Assembly (NCBI RefSeq): GCF_003478505.1
Contig: NZ_QUFI01000010.1
Span: forward strand, 51,689-115,688
Direction: 5' to 3'
DNA from: Clostridium sp. AF27-2AA
GTDB taxonomy: Bacteria; Bacillota; Clostridia; Lachnospirales; Lachnospiraceae
DNA length: 64,000 nucleotides
Positions within the stretch are counted from its first letter, which is position 1; every line of letters starts with the position of its first letter. Positions 18,722 to 26,381 of the stretch are shown piece by piece. Both the position numbers and the translations under genes were made by a program. The notes under the pieces were generated by a model. The model searched no databases and was not told where the DNA came from. It saw nothing but the letters and a program-made list of their open reading frames with translations.

Positions 18722-19843
18722 TCATTCCCAGCCATTTACCGCCGGACTCACCAACATTCTATTTTGCTCTGCCCACTGCGCCAATTCCTTGTTTTTCCTG
18801 TTCCCGCTTCCAAACTCCTGCACGCATAAGATCACCTTTCCACACACCTTCATCACCCGAAGTGCCTCCTCATACGTTTCCTCCCGTATCACTTCATACG
18901 GCTGTTCTGAAACAACCTGCACCGCCAGTGCCTTCGCCACCGGATAGTCCAGATCATTCTCATGGAGTACTCCTGCTGCGAAAGGAATGCCCTGGCGCTG
19001 CAGCTGCCGGTAAACCGGGATTCCACTTCCGTTTCCGCCAATCACAAAGACCTCCGGCGTCCCGGCAGCTGCCGGAAGTTCCACTGATCCGTACTCCGCA
19101 CAGTAGCTTCCGCCCGGAATTCCAAACAGCTCCTCCATGCACGTTTCCGTAAAAATTTCCTCCGGCGTCCCGCACTTCCAGATTTTATTTTCCCCCACGC
19201 ATACAATGTAATCCGACACCTTCTGGGCCAGATCCAGTTCATGCATAGACATCAGCACCGCCACCTGCTTTTCACGCACCAGCGTCTTTAAAATAGTCAG
19301 TAGCTCCATCTTATGGCGGATGTCCAGAAATGAGGTCGGCTCATCCAGAAGAATGATCTGCGGCTGCTGGCAGATGGCCCGTGCCAGTAAAATCCGCTGT
19401 CTTTGTCCATCGCTGATCCGGGAAAAATCCCGGTCCGCCAGTTCTTTTGCGTGTACCATGTCCAGGGCATGCCACACCACCTTCCGGTCTGCTTCCGACA
19501 AGGTTCCGAAACGCCCCGTGTGGGGATAACGGCCCATGGCTGCCACATCGAAGCAGGTCATAAGCTCCGGCTGTGTCCGCTCTGTCATCATCACCGCCAT
19601 CCGGCGGGCAATCTCCGTTTCCGGCCACTGCTCCCTTGGCCGTCCATCCAGGCTGACCACGCCGCCCACCGGCTTTAACTGTCCGGCAATGCTTTTTAAA
19701 ATTGTGGATTTTCCCGCTCCATTGGGACCGATCAGGGTCACGATTTCTCCGCGAGAAGCATGAATGCTGATTTCCCGGATCCAGGCTTTCCCATCGTAGC
19801 CCGCCGCAAGATTTTCTGTACTTAGATAACTTTGTTTTTTCAC
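18722..19843 (-). CDS. FecE/BtuD-type ABC ATPase with extra C-terminal domain
   Basis: 373 residues, about 110 longer than a normal FecE/BtuD ATPase. Residues 1 to about 250 form the cassette: Walker A GPNGAGKST, signature ISDGQRQRILLARAI, Walker B IILLDEPTSFLD and switch SMHELDLA. Residues about 262-373 form an extra domain beginning PEVFVIGGNGSGIPVYRQL, which looks Rossmann-like. It begins with GTG, overlapping the permease stop by 4 bp. It is the last gene of the cobalamin-riboswitch operon and energises uptake of a corrinoid, another tetrapyrrole or a metal complex. Confidence 0.88.
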   Translation of the reverse strand: MKKQSYLSTENLAAGYDGKAWIREISIHASRGEIVTLIGPNGAGKSTILKSIAGQLKPVGGVVSLDGRPREQWPETEIARRMAVMMTERTQPELMTCFDVAAMGRYPHTGRFGTLSEADRKVVWHALDMVHAKELADRDFSRISDGQRQRILLARAICQQPQIILLDEPTSFLDIRHKMELLTILKTLVREKQVAVLMSMHELDLAQKVSDYIVCVGENKIWKCGTPEEIFTETCMEELFGIPGGSYCAEYGSVELPAAAGTPEVFVIGGNGSGIPVYRQLQRQGIPFAAGVLHENDLDYPVAKALAVQVVSEQPYEVIREETYEEALRVMKVCGKVILCVQEFGSGNRKNKELAQWAEQNRMLVSPAVNGWE

Positions 19844-20856
19844 CTCTGCGCTCCCTTCCTGCGTATCATCATCCAGATCACCACCGGCGCTCCAAATACC
19901 GCTGTCACCGAGCTGATGGAAAGCTCCGTGGGCGCGAACATCGTACGGGCAATCAGGTCACTGAACAGACAGAAGACAGCACCTCCTAAAAAGCATCCTG
20001 GAATCACAACGATTGGCTTTGCCGTACCAAAGAGCCGCTTTACGAGCTGCGGCACTGCAATCCCAACAAAGGATACCGGCCCGGCAAAGGCCGTCACACA
20101 GGCTGACAGAATGCTGGAAAGCAGGATCAGCTCTGCCCGGAACCGTTTCACATTCACGCCGAGGCTTCTGGCATATTCCTCACCGAGCTGGTATGCGCTG
20201 ATGGGCTTTGCCATACAGAATGACAGCACAAACACAGGAATCACCACCGCCGTCATCACCCGCACCTGGTCCCAGGTCGTGCCGGAAAAGCTTCCCATGG
20301 ACCAGTTGTGCAGATTTACAATGTTGGAATCATCCGCAAAGGTCACCACAAAATCCGTAATCGCGGAACAGATATAGCTGATCATGACACCGCATACCAC
20401 CAGCACGGACATCTGCCGCACCCGCCTTGCGATCACCAGCACAAAGCCCATGGAAATCATAGATCCGGCAAAGGCCGCCAGAATCATGGCCGCGGAGCCC
20501 ATAAAGAGACCTTTCCCCAGAAACAGGATCATGACCAGAGCCACCACCAGCTTGGCCCCGGAAGAAATGCCCAGCACAAACGGTCCCGCAATGGGATTTG
20601 CAAAAAAGGTCTGAAGCAGAAAACCAGATGCGGAAAGAGCTCCGCCAAGCAGTGCCGCCGCAAGAAGGCGCGGAAGTCGGATATCCCACAGAATATGAAA
20701 GGCAGTGCTCTCCCGGTCCGCCCCGGACAGAATTGCCTGTATGTCCTGAAAGGAAAGAGAAACACTCCCCACGCTGACGCTGAGTGCTGCCAGAATGACC
20801 AGCAAAAACAGTAGCAGCAAAAACGCCAGCTGGCAGCGCGCCCTTCGATTTTTCAT
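19840..20856 (-). CDS. FecCD-family ABC permease
   Basis: 338 residues with about nine or ten membrane helices and the family blocks LPRLLAAALLGGALSASG near 59-76 and GPVSFVGIAVPQL near 268-280. FecCD/BtuC permeases import iron-siderophores, haem or cobalamin as homodimers. AAGGAGATAAACC precedes the ATG. It overlaps the ATPase gene and follows the binding protein gene by 16 bp. The riboswitch upstream favours a cobalt- or corrinoid-related ligand. Confidence 0.93.
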   Translation of the reverse strand: MKNRRARCQLAFLLLLFLLVILAALSVSVGSVSLSFQDIQAILSGADRESTAFHILWDIRLPRLLAAALLGGALSASGFLLQTFFANPIAGPFVLGISSGAKLVVALVMILFLGKGLFMGSAAMILAAFAGSMISMGFVLVIARRVRQMSVLVVCGVMISYICSAITDFVVTFADDSNIVNLHNWSMGSFSGTTWDQVRVMTAVVIPVFVLSFCMAKPISAYQLGEEYARSLGVNVKRFRAELILLSSILSACVTAFAGPVSFVGIAVPQLVKRLFGTAKPIVVIPGCFLGGAVFCLFSDLIARTMFAPTELSISSVTAVFGAPVVIWMMIRRKGAQR

Positions 20857-20872
20857 GGTTTATCTCCTTCCC

Positions 20873-22177
20873 TTACCGCAGCCGGTGCAGATAATGAAGT
20901 CCTGCTTCATCCAGCATATCTTCTGAAAGCACCGCATGCATATCCAGAATCATATTTCCAAGTCCCATGGTTTCCTGGAACATATTTTTTCCGGTACACC
21001 AGACATTGCCATTCTTCACTGCCTTAAAATCAGCCAGAAGCGGATTTTTCTGTAATAGCTCATCCAGCGTCTGTAGTTCCCCGTCTATGGTGCTGTTGTA
21101 GATCAGGCAGTCTGCGTCTTTTGTCTCCGCGTAAAAAGCTTCCATCTGCATATTCATAGTAGAAAGGGCGTTCTCGTCTGCGTCCGCTGTCTGCGGCACA
21201 TAGCTTCCGCCCGCCAGTTCAATCATCTTCGCCACATAGTCACCCGGCTTCCGCACATTGACTGCGCCATTGGTCGTGATATAGAAAAATGCTACTGTCT
21301 TCCCGGTGGACTTTTCTATCAGAACCGTATCCAGCTGTTCTGCCTGCTCTTTCAAAAGCTGTTCTGCCTTTTCTTCCTCATCAAACAGCACACCGTAAAG
21401 GCGGATCCACTCCATTCTTCCAAGCGGATGCGTCTCATAACTGGAGCGCTCCACAAACACCGGGATTTTTAACTGTTCTAACTGTGCTTTTACATCCGGC
21501 ACATGATAGATCATGGTGGATTCCAGCGCCAGGTCACAGCCCGAAGAAAGAATCTGCTCATAATCCGGCGCGCTGTATTTGCCCGCATAGGCGAGGGTTC
21601 CTTCTTCCATGGCCTCCTTTGCGGCTTCCACATACCAGCCGGATTCCTTCGTGCCCGACAGCGTAATGCGGTCCGTCCGGTCCAGTGCCGCAATCAGATC
21701 CATAGCCGATGTCGCCGCCAGGTACACATGGTCCAGCGGCTTCTGCAAAACGGTAATAGATGCCGGAAGTCCTTCCGGCACGGCAGCTCCCTCCGGCACT
21801 ACAAGATATGTGCTGTCATCCTGCACCTGGATCAGGTCATAGCCGCCAGCATAATAATCTACGGAAAACTGCTTCGCATAGGAAAGCTCCATGCTGCGCT
21901 CCGGCTGCATATCGTTCCAGACTGGCGCAGCAGACACTGCACTGCCGGACTGTCCGGAACCTGCCTGCTGCAATTCAATGTCAGAACCATTCGCACTCTG
22001 GGCTGCTGACCCAGTACCTGCTTCCGCACCCTGCGTCAGCACTTCCGCCTGGCCGGTGCCAGTCTCCGCCTTCCCGCCGCAGGCTCCAGTCCCCACCGCA
22101 AGAAGCACTGACAACGCGCCAGCCAATACCCTGCGGTACAGACACTTATTTCCACACTTTCTCATATCTGTCCTCAT
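20873..22177 (-). CDS. ABC transporter substrate-binding lipoprotein (FecB/BtuF type)
   Basis: 434 residues. A lipoprotein signal ends in GTGAC (Cys33), then a low-complexity linker of about 60 residues, then a TroA-like domain (YDLIQVQDDSTYLVVPEG, IAALDRTDRITLSGTKES, ...SSGCDLALESTMIYH). This class binds siderophores, haem or cobalamin outside the membrane and delivers them to FecCD. It overlaps the upstream lipoprotein gene by 4 bp (ATGA). Confidence 0.88.
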   Translation of the reverse strand: MRTDMRKCGNKCLYRRVLAGALSVLLAVGTGACGGKAETGTGQAEVLTQGAEAGTGSAAQSANGSDIELQQAGSGQSGSAVSAAPVWNDMQPERSMELSYAKQFSVDYYAGGYDLIQVQDDSTYLVVPEGAAVPEGLPASITVLQKPLDHVYLAATSAMDLIAALDRTDRITLSGTKESGWYVEAAKEAMEEGTLAYAGKYSAPDYEQILSSGCDLALESTMIYHVPDVKAQLEQLKIPVFVERSSYETHPLGRMEWIRLYGVLFDEEEKAEQLLKEQAEQLDTVLIEKSTGKTVAFFYITTNGAVNVRKPGDYVAKMIELAGGSYVPQTADADENALSTMNMQMEAFYAETKDADCLIYNSTIDGELQTLDELLQKNPLLADFKAVKNGNVWCTGKNMFQETMGLGNMILDMHAVLSEDMLDEAGLHYLHRLR

Positions 22178-23148
22178 TCTGCCTTGATGCTTGCGGAATC
22201 AAACTGCAGAGTATATTCAATCTCATGAGGCGTACTCATGGCTGTAGTATCAGCCGATACTGCCATCTTCCGGTCAAATACCGTCACCGGAATCTCAAAC
22301 ATAGAAGTCTCGCCGCCCTGGTTAACCGGGAGAAATTTCTCCTCTCCCACCTTCATATAATCATAGTTCGGGCTGCTCCACACAACCGTAGCCACAGCCT
22401 TCTGATCCTTTACGGTCAGCGTTGCCGGAGATTCCACGGTCACTCGGCCGGAACCGCCCTCCATGGACACCTCTACGGTGTAAGTACCGTCGGCCAGTCC
22501 CAGACTCGCTGCGGTCACCTGGGCCGCAGCGGTCAGCGCGTCTGCCGGAAGGGAATCGGCACGGAACACCAGAACCCGGTCATACCATTTTTCCTTCTTT
22601 TTGCTGAAAGCAGCGCAGTCCAGTTCTTTGTCCAGCGCCTCCACCGGAACCATAAAATGATGGCTTCCCTCTGCATCTTCCTCGAACGGGATCATTTCAT
22701 CTTCCGAAGCCTTTGCGGCCGCTTCCCCGCTTCCCATGAAAAGCTTTAAGTAACCGGTGCCGCCCATCTTCATATCGGCGGTCATCTCACCGTCCTTTAC
22801 GGTCAGTTCACATTTCTCGATTTTAAACATGCTGGAGCTGGAGTCCACCTGAATCTCGTACACGCCATCCTTTAGCTCAGATCCATCCATCGGTGTCATG
22901 CCTTCTGTCCCAACGCTCTGATGCTCTGCAGTCTCGTCCTCCGCAGCTACTTCGCTGTTCTCCGCACCGTTGTCCGCATCTGTATTTGAATCGTTCTTCG
23001 TCTCTGAATCCGATGACTCCTCCGATACTGCCACCGGCTCGCCGCCCTGTGCAGGCAGTGTCTCTGCCTGATTCTTTCCACCGCAGCCTGCTGCCAGCAC
23101 ACTGCTCAAACATACTGCTGCCGCAATTCCATATATTTTCCTTCTCAT
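22174..23148 (-). CDS. Two-domain surface lipoprotein of unknown function (tandem beta domains)
   Basis: 324 residues. The lipobox is LAAGC (Cys22), followed by an acidic linker. Two successive domains of about 120 residues then resemble each other: each opens L.DG.Y...V, continues with LTVKD, and has a (F/L).PV-type strand and VPV or IPV....D. Domain 1 contains LTVKDGEMTADMKMGG; domain 2 contains LTVKDQKAVATVVWSSPNYDYM and ends MSTPHEIEYTLQFDS. All-beta sandwich domains such as NEAT haem-binding domains look similar in layout, but I cannot show the haem motif. The start at 23148 follows AAGGATGAAAAT. It sits between the CbiK lipoprotein and FecB, so it probably captures or presents the ligand. 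Confidence 0.7.
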   Translation of the reverse strand: MRRKIYGIAAAVCLSSVLAAGCGGKNQAETLPAQGGEPVAVSEESSDSETKNDSNTDADNGAENSEVAAEDETAEHQSVGTEGMTPMDGSELKDGVYEIQVDSSSSMFKIEKCELTVKDGEMTADMKMGGTGYLKLFMGSGEAAAKASEDEMIPFEEDAEGSHHFMVPVEALDKELDCAAFSKKKEKWYDRVLVFRADSLPADALTAAAQVTAASLGLADGTYTVEVSMEGGSGRVTVESPATLTVKDQKAVATVVWSSPNYDYMKVGEEKFLPVNQGGETSMFEIPVTVFDRKMAVSADTTAMSTPHEIEYTLQFDSASIKAE

Positions 23149-23162
23149 ATTTTCATCCTTAT

Positions 23163-23189
23163 CAAAACAGGCGGCAGAATCCATCCGCC
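23163..23189 (-). other. Intergenic stem-loop after the cbiK lipoprotein gene
   Basis: GGCGG and CCGCC pair between the CbiK gene and the next lipoprotein; on the minus strand TGTTTTG follows. It is probably a partial terminator or mRNA-stabilising structure that raises expression of the first gene over the rest. Confidence 0.4.
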
Positions 23190-23221
23190 GCCCATTCTTT
23201 CTATCCTTTTTATAAATCTGA

Positions 23222-24250
23222 TTACTTCAGGCTGTCGATTGCTGCCTGTGCATGCTCTACAAAGAGCTGCTGGATCGGCTCTAACTCGCCCAGACCGCGA
23301 ACCAGACAGGTTACATCGTAACCGGCTTTTTCGAACTCGGTCTTCCAGGAACCATCCTCATCGCCTGCCATATCGTTGTTTGCATGGTCGCCTGCAACGA
23401 TCATAAGCGGCTCAAGAACAACCTTCTTGTACTCGCCCTCGCCAACCTTCGCAATGACATCTTCCAGGCTCGGTGTAGCCTCTACAGTACCTACATAGTA
23501 ATTCTTGTAACCCTCGGAAGCCAGCATATCCTGCATCTTTGCGTAAACTTCGTTGGAGTCAGCCTCGGTACCGTGGCCCATAAAGCAGATTGCGGTCTCG
23601 CCGTCATCATACTCTGCAGTTGCCTCGGTAATTGCCTTAATGACTGCCTTAAAATCGTCATCACTGGTTAACAGCGGCTCACCGATGGCCACTTTATCAA
23701 ATGCGTCGGAATACTGCGCTATCTCATCTACCAGATCCGTGTACTCCAGACCATTCATCAGGTGAGTCGGCTGGATTACCAGGGTCTTTACCTCGTTATC
23801 AACGGCGCGCTTTAATGCCTCGCCTACGTTATCAATCTTCACATTATCTCTGGATTTTACATGATCAATGATGATCTGGCTGGTAAAGCCTCGTCTTACG
23901 GAGTAATCCGGGAATGCCTTTTCCATTGCGTTCTCGATAGCGCCAATGGTAAGACGGCGGTTATCGTTGTAGCTGGTTCCGAAGCTTACTACCATAAGCT
24001 CCTGATCTCCAATCTCATCCTGATTTCTTGCGTTGTCCATAGATGCGTCTCCAGTGTCGTAATTCTCTTCGTCTTCTTCCTCCACCTCGGTCTCTTCGGT
24101 CTCGGCTTCGGTGGTTTCCTCTGCAGCCTCAGTGGTTGTCTCCTCTGCTGTGGCTGCCTCGGTCTTCTCTGCTTTTCCCGCACAGCCTGCCATCATCGCA
24201 GCAGAAAGCGCGGTCACTGCAAATAATGCTGTCAGTGTTCTCTTTTTCAT
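23222..24250 (-). CDS. cbiK: Lipoprotein CbiK: surface-anchored cobaltochelatase family protein
   Basis: 342 residues. The lipoprotein signal ends in MMAGC (Cys23). Residues about 30-70 are an acidic Thr/Glu linker, and residues about 84-342 are a complete CbiK (anaerobic sirohydrochlorin cobaltochelatase) domain. His163 (QPTHLMNGLEY) and His226 (MGHGTE) correspond by motif to the metal-binding histidines of CbiK, and PLMIVAGDHANNDM is conserved. Cytoplasmic CbiK inserts Co2+ into sirohydrochlorin; Desulfovibrio has an exported form that binds haem. Export here implies a role in capturing or remodelling a metal or tetrapyrrole rather than biosynthesis. The start at 24250 follows AGAGGAGGATGTATC; reading further upstream only enters the riboswitch. 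Confidence 0.88.
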   Translation of the reverse strand: MKKRTLTALFAVTALSAAMMAGCAGKAEKTEAATAEETTTEAAEETTEAETEETEVEEEDEENYDTGDASMDNARNQDEIGDQELMVVSFGTSYNDNRRLTIGAIENAMEKAFPDYSVRRGFTSQIIIDHVKSRDNVKIDNVGEALKRAVDNEVKTLVIQPTHLMNGLEYTDLVDEIAQYSDAFDKVAIGEPLLTSDDDFKAVIKAITEATAEYDDGETAICFMGHGTEADSNEVYAKMQDMLASEGYKNYYVGTVEATPSLEDVIAKVGEGEYKKVVLEPLMIVAGDHANNDMAGDEDGSWKTEFEKAGYDVTCLVRGLGELEPIQQLFVEHAQAAIDSLK

Positions 24251-24407
24251 GATACATCCTCCTCTAAAATGGTATGGTACAAAGCCACCCTTACTGACAC
24301 AATCGATTTTGGAATACCGGGACATACCACGAATAATGGACATGAAAAAGCCTGAGAAAATCTTTATAAAGATCATACGGCACGACCAAGTCCTCGTGGT
24401 CTGGAAT

Positions 24408-24625
24408 GCTCCTGTACCAACAACCGGCAGGTTTCCTGGCTCGCAGCTCCCCACACATAAGATTGCCTTCCCGGTCTCCAAAAACCAGTGGCTGCCATGC
24501 CCCTCAGGCATGCGCATAATCCAGTGCTCCCTGCTTACAGTGACGAGATCGCGCAGGTCTTCCACCTGCTTCCCTTTTACCCTGAGTCTGCATCCACAAA
24601 CCCCGGCACCGATTGCCCTATTTTC
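24408..24625 (-). ncRNA. Cobalamin riboswitch
   Basis: On the minus strand the class signature is complete. A GGGAAGCAGGTGGAAGACCT segment is followed by GTCACTGTAAGC, a GCCACTG, GGGAAGGC, and finally the B12 box GAGCCAGGAAACCTGCC (about 24426-24442). It lies about 160 bases upstream of the cbiK start and controls the cbiK-lipoprotein-fecB-fecCD-fecE operon. High adenosylcobalamin should repress it. No clear terminator is visible between the aptamer and the gene, so control may act on translation or through a structure I did not resolve. Confidence 0.93.
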
Positions 24626-24636
24626 GATATGCATCC

Positions 24637-24665
24637 ATCATACCATTCACCCACAGAAAAGGCAA
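24637..24665 (-). promoter_or_regulatory. Promoter of the riboswitch operon
   Basis: TTGCCT and TATGAT are spaced 17 bp on the minus strand, just upstream of the riboswitch and 11 bp beyond the 3' end of the preceding regulator gene. Confidence 0.6.
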
Positions 24666-24675
24666 CGGAAAACCA

Positions 24676-26301
24676 TTATTTTCTCAATTCCGCAATCCGG
24701 CGGTTTAAGGTACTTCGGGAAATAGAAAGCCTGCTGCAGATCTCCTTCTGGGTCCTTCCCGCATCCAGAAGCTCCCGGATTTTTTTCAGCTCATATTCTT
24801 TTGAGGAAATGTTTGGAAGCTCTGACGCAGAGCGCACATATCCGTCATGCAGCACAGCCATTTCCAGCTGGATATTCAGCTCATTGATCTCCATAGCCAT
24901 CAGCCTCTCATAATCTGAGGGCGGTATCTCCACCGCAAGTCTGATTTTTTTGTAAATGCGGCAGTAATAATCCAGCATGTTTTCCGCGTAGCGCAGAAAC
25001 AGTTCCCGGTCGGTATGGACCGTGTGGACCGGTTTCAGGCTCTGATCCTTCATGATCTCATACAGTCTCTGGCTGAACACTCCCGCCTGACAGCGCTCCT
25101 CCAGATTCTGATCCGTACAGAAAATGATCCGCACCGGCTCCAGATCCCTCTGCTTTTTCCGGTTCTCAATCACTTCTGCCAGCCGTTTCTGATAGTAAAT
25201 CTGCATCCGCTCCGGATAATTGATGATGATGGTTCCGTCATGGATGTTTTGCAGCAAACCATCTGCCCCAAACAGATACTCACACAGATAGTCCTGGTAA
25301 ATGCTGGAGCTGTGCATGATCAGAATATCCTTCAGCTTCCGGCTGGATTCGTTGTGAATCGCCTTTGCCACCAGCTCATTGATCTCCGCATCATCGGTAT
25401 TCACCAGAATGATGTTGCGGTTCTCTCTGGCATAGGTTCTGGCCCTTTTTAGCAGCTCCATATCGCAGATATCCTCCAGGAAATCGAAGGTAATATAGCT
25501 TCCGTTCGTAAACTGCACGGATTCCTTCTGGATCTCGCTGTATTTGCGGAAGGTAAACAGCATGGAGACGCCATGTTCCTGCTCATAGATTGGCTTGATG
25601 TTGATGATGCCGTAAAAATGATTCCACTCAATGGCGGCTTTCATCATCCTGCTCTTCCGCTCCTGTGCGCGAAACGTCTCCTGGACCGACTCATATGGAA
25701 ACAGTTCCTGGATCCGTTTTCCCAGAAGCGGCTCTGTGATCCAGAACAGCTTCCGGAAGGACTCATTGGCAAACAGAATATTTCCATAAAAATCAGTGTA
25801 AATCAGCGCCGTGTCATTGGCATCCAGGATTCCCTTTAATTCATCATTCTTCTCTTCTATAATCCTGGAATACTGACTGTCCGTAATCTTAGAGGCAATC
25901 AGATCGGCCATGCTGTGCATGAAGGTAACCGTGGACGAAATCTTTTTAAACAGGGCTTTGCCCCGGTCCTTCGGCAGAATCAGGGCAATCACGCCTATGG
26001 TCCGGTGATCCAGTCGGATCGGCACACCCACAAAGGACTCCATCTTGCAGTTATGATACTCCGGGCACTGCCTACAGCTTTCCTTATCCCGCTTATGCTC
26101 CAGTAGCACATCCTTATTGGCGTAAAATACCTCCGCAATCAGCGAACCGATCTTAATATCCTGATACAGAGAGAAATACTGGAACGCGCTTCCGACCACG
26201 TTCATATCCGCATCCGTGATGATGACATCGGTTTCCAGGACATCCGAGATGGCTCGCGCGAAATCATCGAATTCTGTTTTTAACTCACCCTTAAACTTCA
26301 T
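24676..26301 (-). CDS. GAF-PAS regulator with degenerate sigma-54-type ATPase domain and C-terminal HTH
   Basis: 541 residues. Residues 1 to about 155 are GAF-like and contain a Cys cluster CRQCPEYHNC that could bind a metal. Residues about 160-280 are a PAS domain. Residues about 290-420 follow the layout of the sigma-54 activator AAA+ domain (AKAIHNESSRK, EYLFGADG, RIIFCTDQNLEE...GVFSQRLYEIM). The Walker A position reads NTDDAEIN, the Walker B position GTIIINYPERM, and no GAFTGA loop exists, so ATP hydrolysis and sigma-54 contact should be lost. The C-terminus is an HTH (TQKEICSRLSISRSTLNRRI). It lies after the terminator of the liv-dha-uroD operon, its likely target. Confidence 0.82.
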   Translation of the reverse strand: MKFKGELKTEFDDFARAISDVLETDVIITDADMNVVGSAFQYFSLYQDIKIGSLIAEVFYANKDVLLEHKRDKESCRQCPEYHNCKMESFVGVPIRLDHRTIGVIALILPKDRGKALFKKISSTVTFMHSMADLIASKITDSQYSRIIEEKNDELKGILDANDTALIYTDFYGNILFANESFRKLFWITEPLLGKRIQELFPYESVQETFRAQERKSRMMKAAIEWNHFYGIINIKPIYEQEHGVSMLFTFRKYSEIQKESVQFTNGSYITFDFLEDICDMELLKRARTYARENRNIILVNTDDAEINELVAKAIHNESSRKLKDILIMHSSSIYQDYLCEYLFGADGLLQNIHDGTIIINYPERMQIYYQKRLAEVIENRKKQRDLEPVRIIFCTDQNLEERCQAGVFSQRLYEIMKDQSLKPVHTVHTDRELFLRYAENMLDYYCRIYKKIRLAVEIPPSDYERLMAMEINELNIQLEMAVLHDGYVRSASELPNISSKEYELKKIRELLDAGRTQKEICSRLSISRSTLNRRIAELRK

Positions 26302-26322
26302 AAAAACGCACCCCATTATGCA

Positions 26323-26365
26323 GAAAGGTCCGGGAAACCACCTGCGCGGCTTTCCCGGACCTTTC
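26323..26365 (-). terminator. Terminator of the liv-dhaKL-uroD operon
   Basis: GAAAGGTCCGGGAAA (26323-26337) and TTTCCCGGACCTTTC (26351-26365) form a perfect 15-bp stem. It lies 17 bp after the UroD gene and before the regulator gene. Confidence 0.8.
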
Positions 26366-26381
26366 CATGGATCTCATCCTG

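Noticed and set aside
24251-24634. N-terminal extension of the CbiK reading frame by 128 codons
   Set aside because: It runs through the cobalamin riboswitch and leader. The lipoprotein signal and a strong ribosome-binding site fix the start at 24250.
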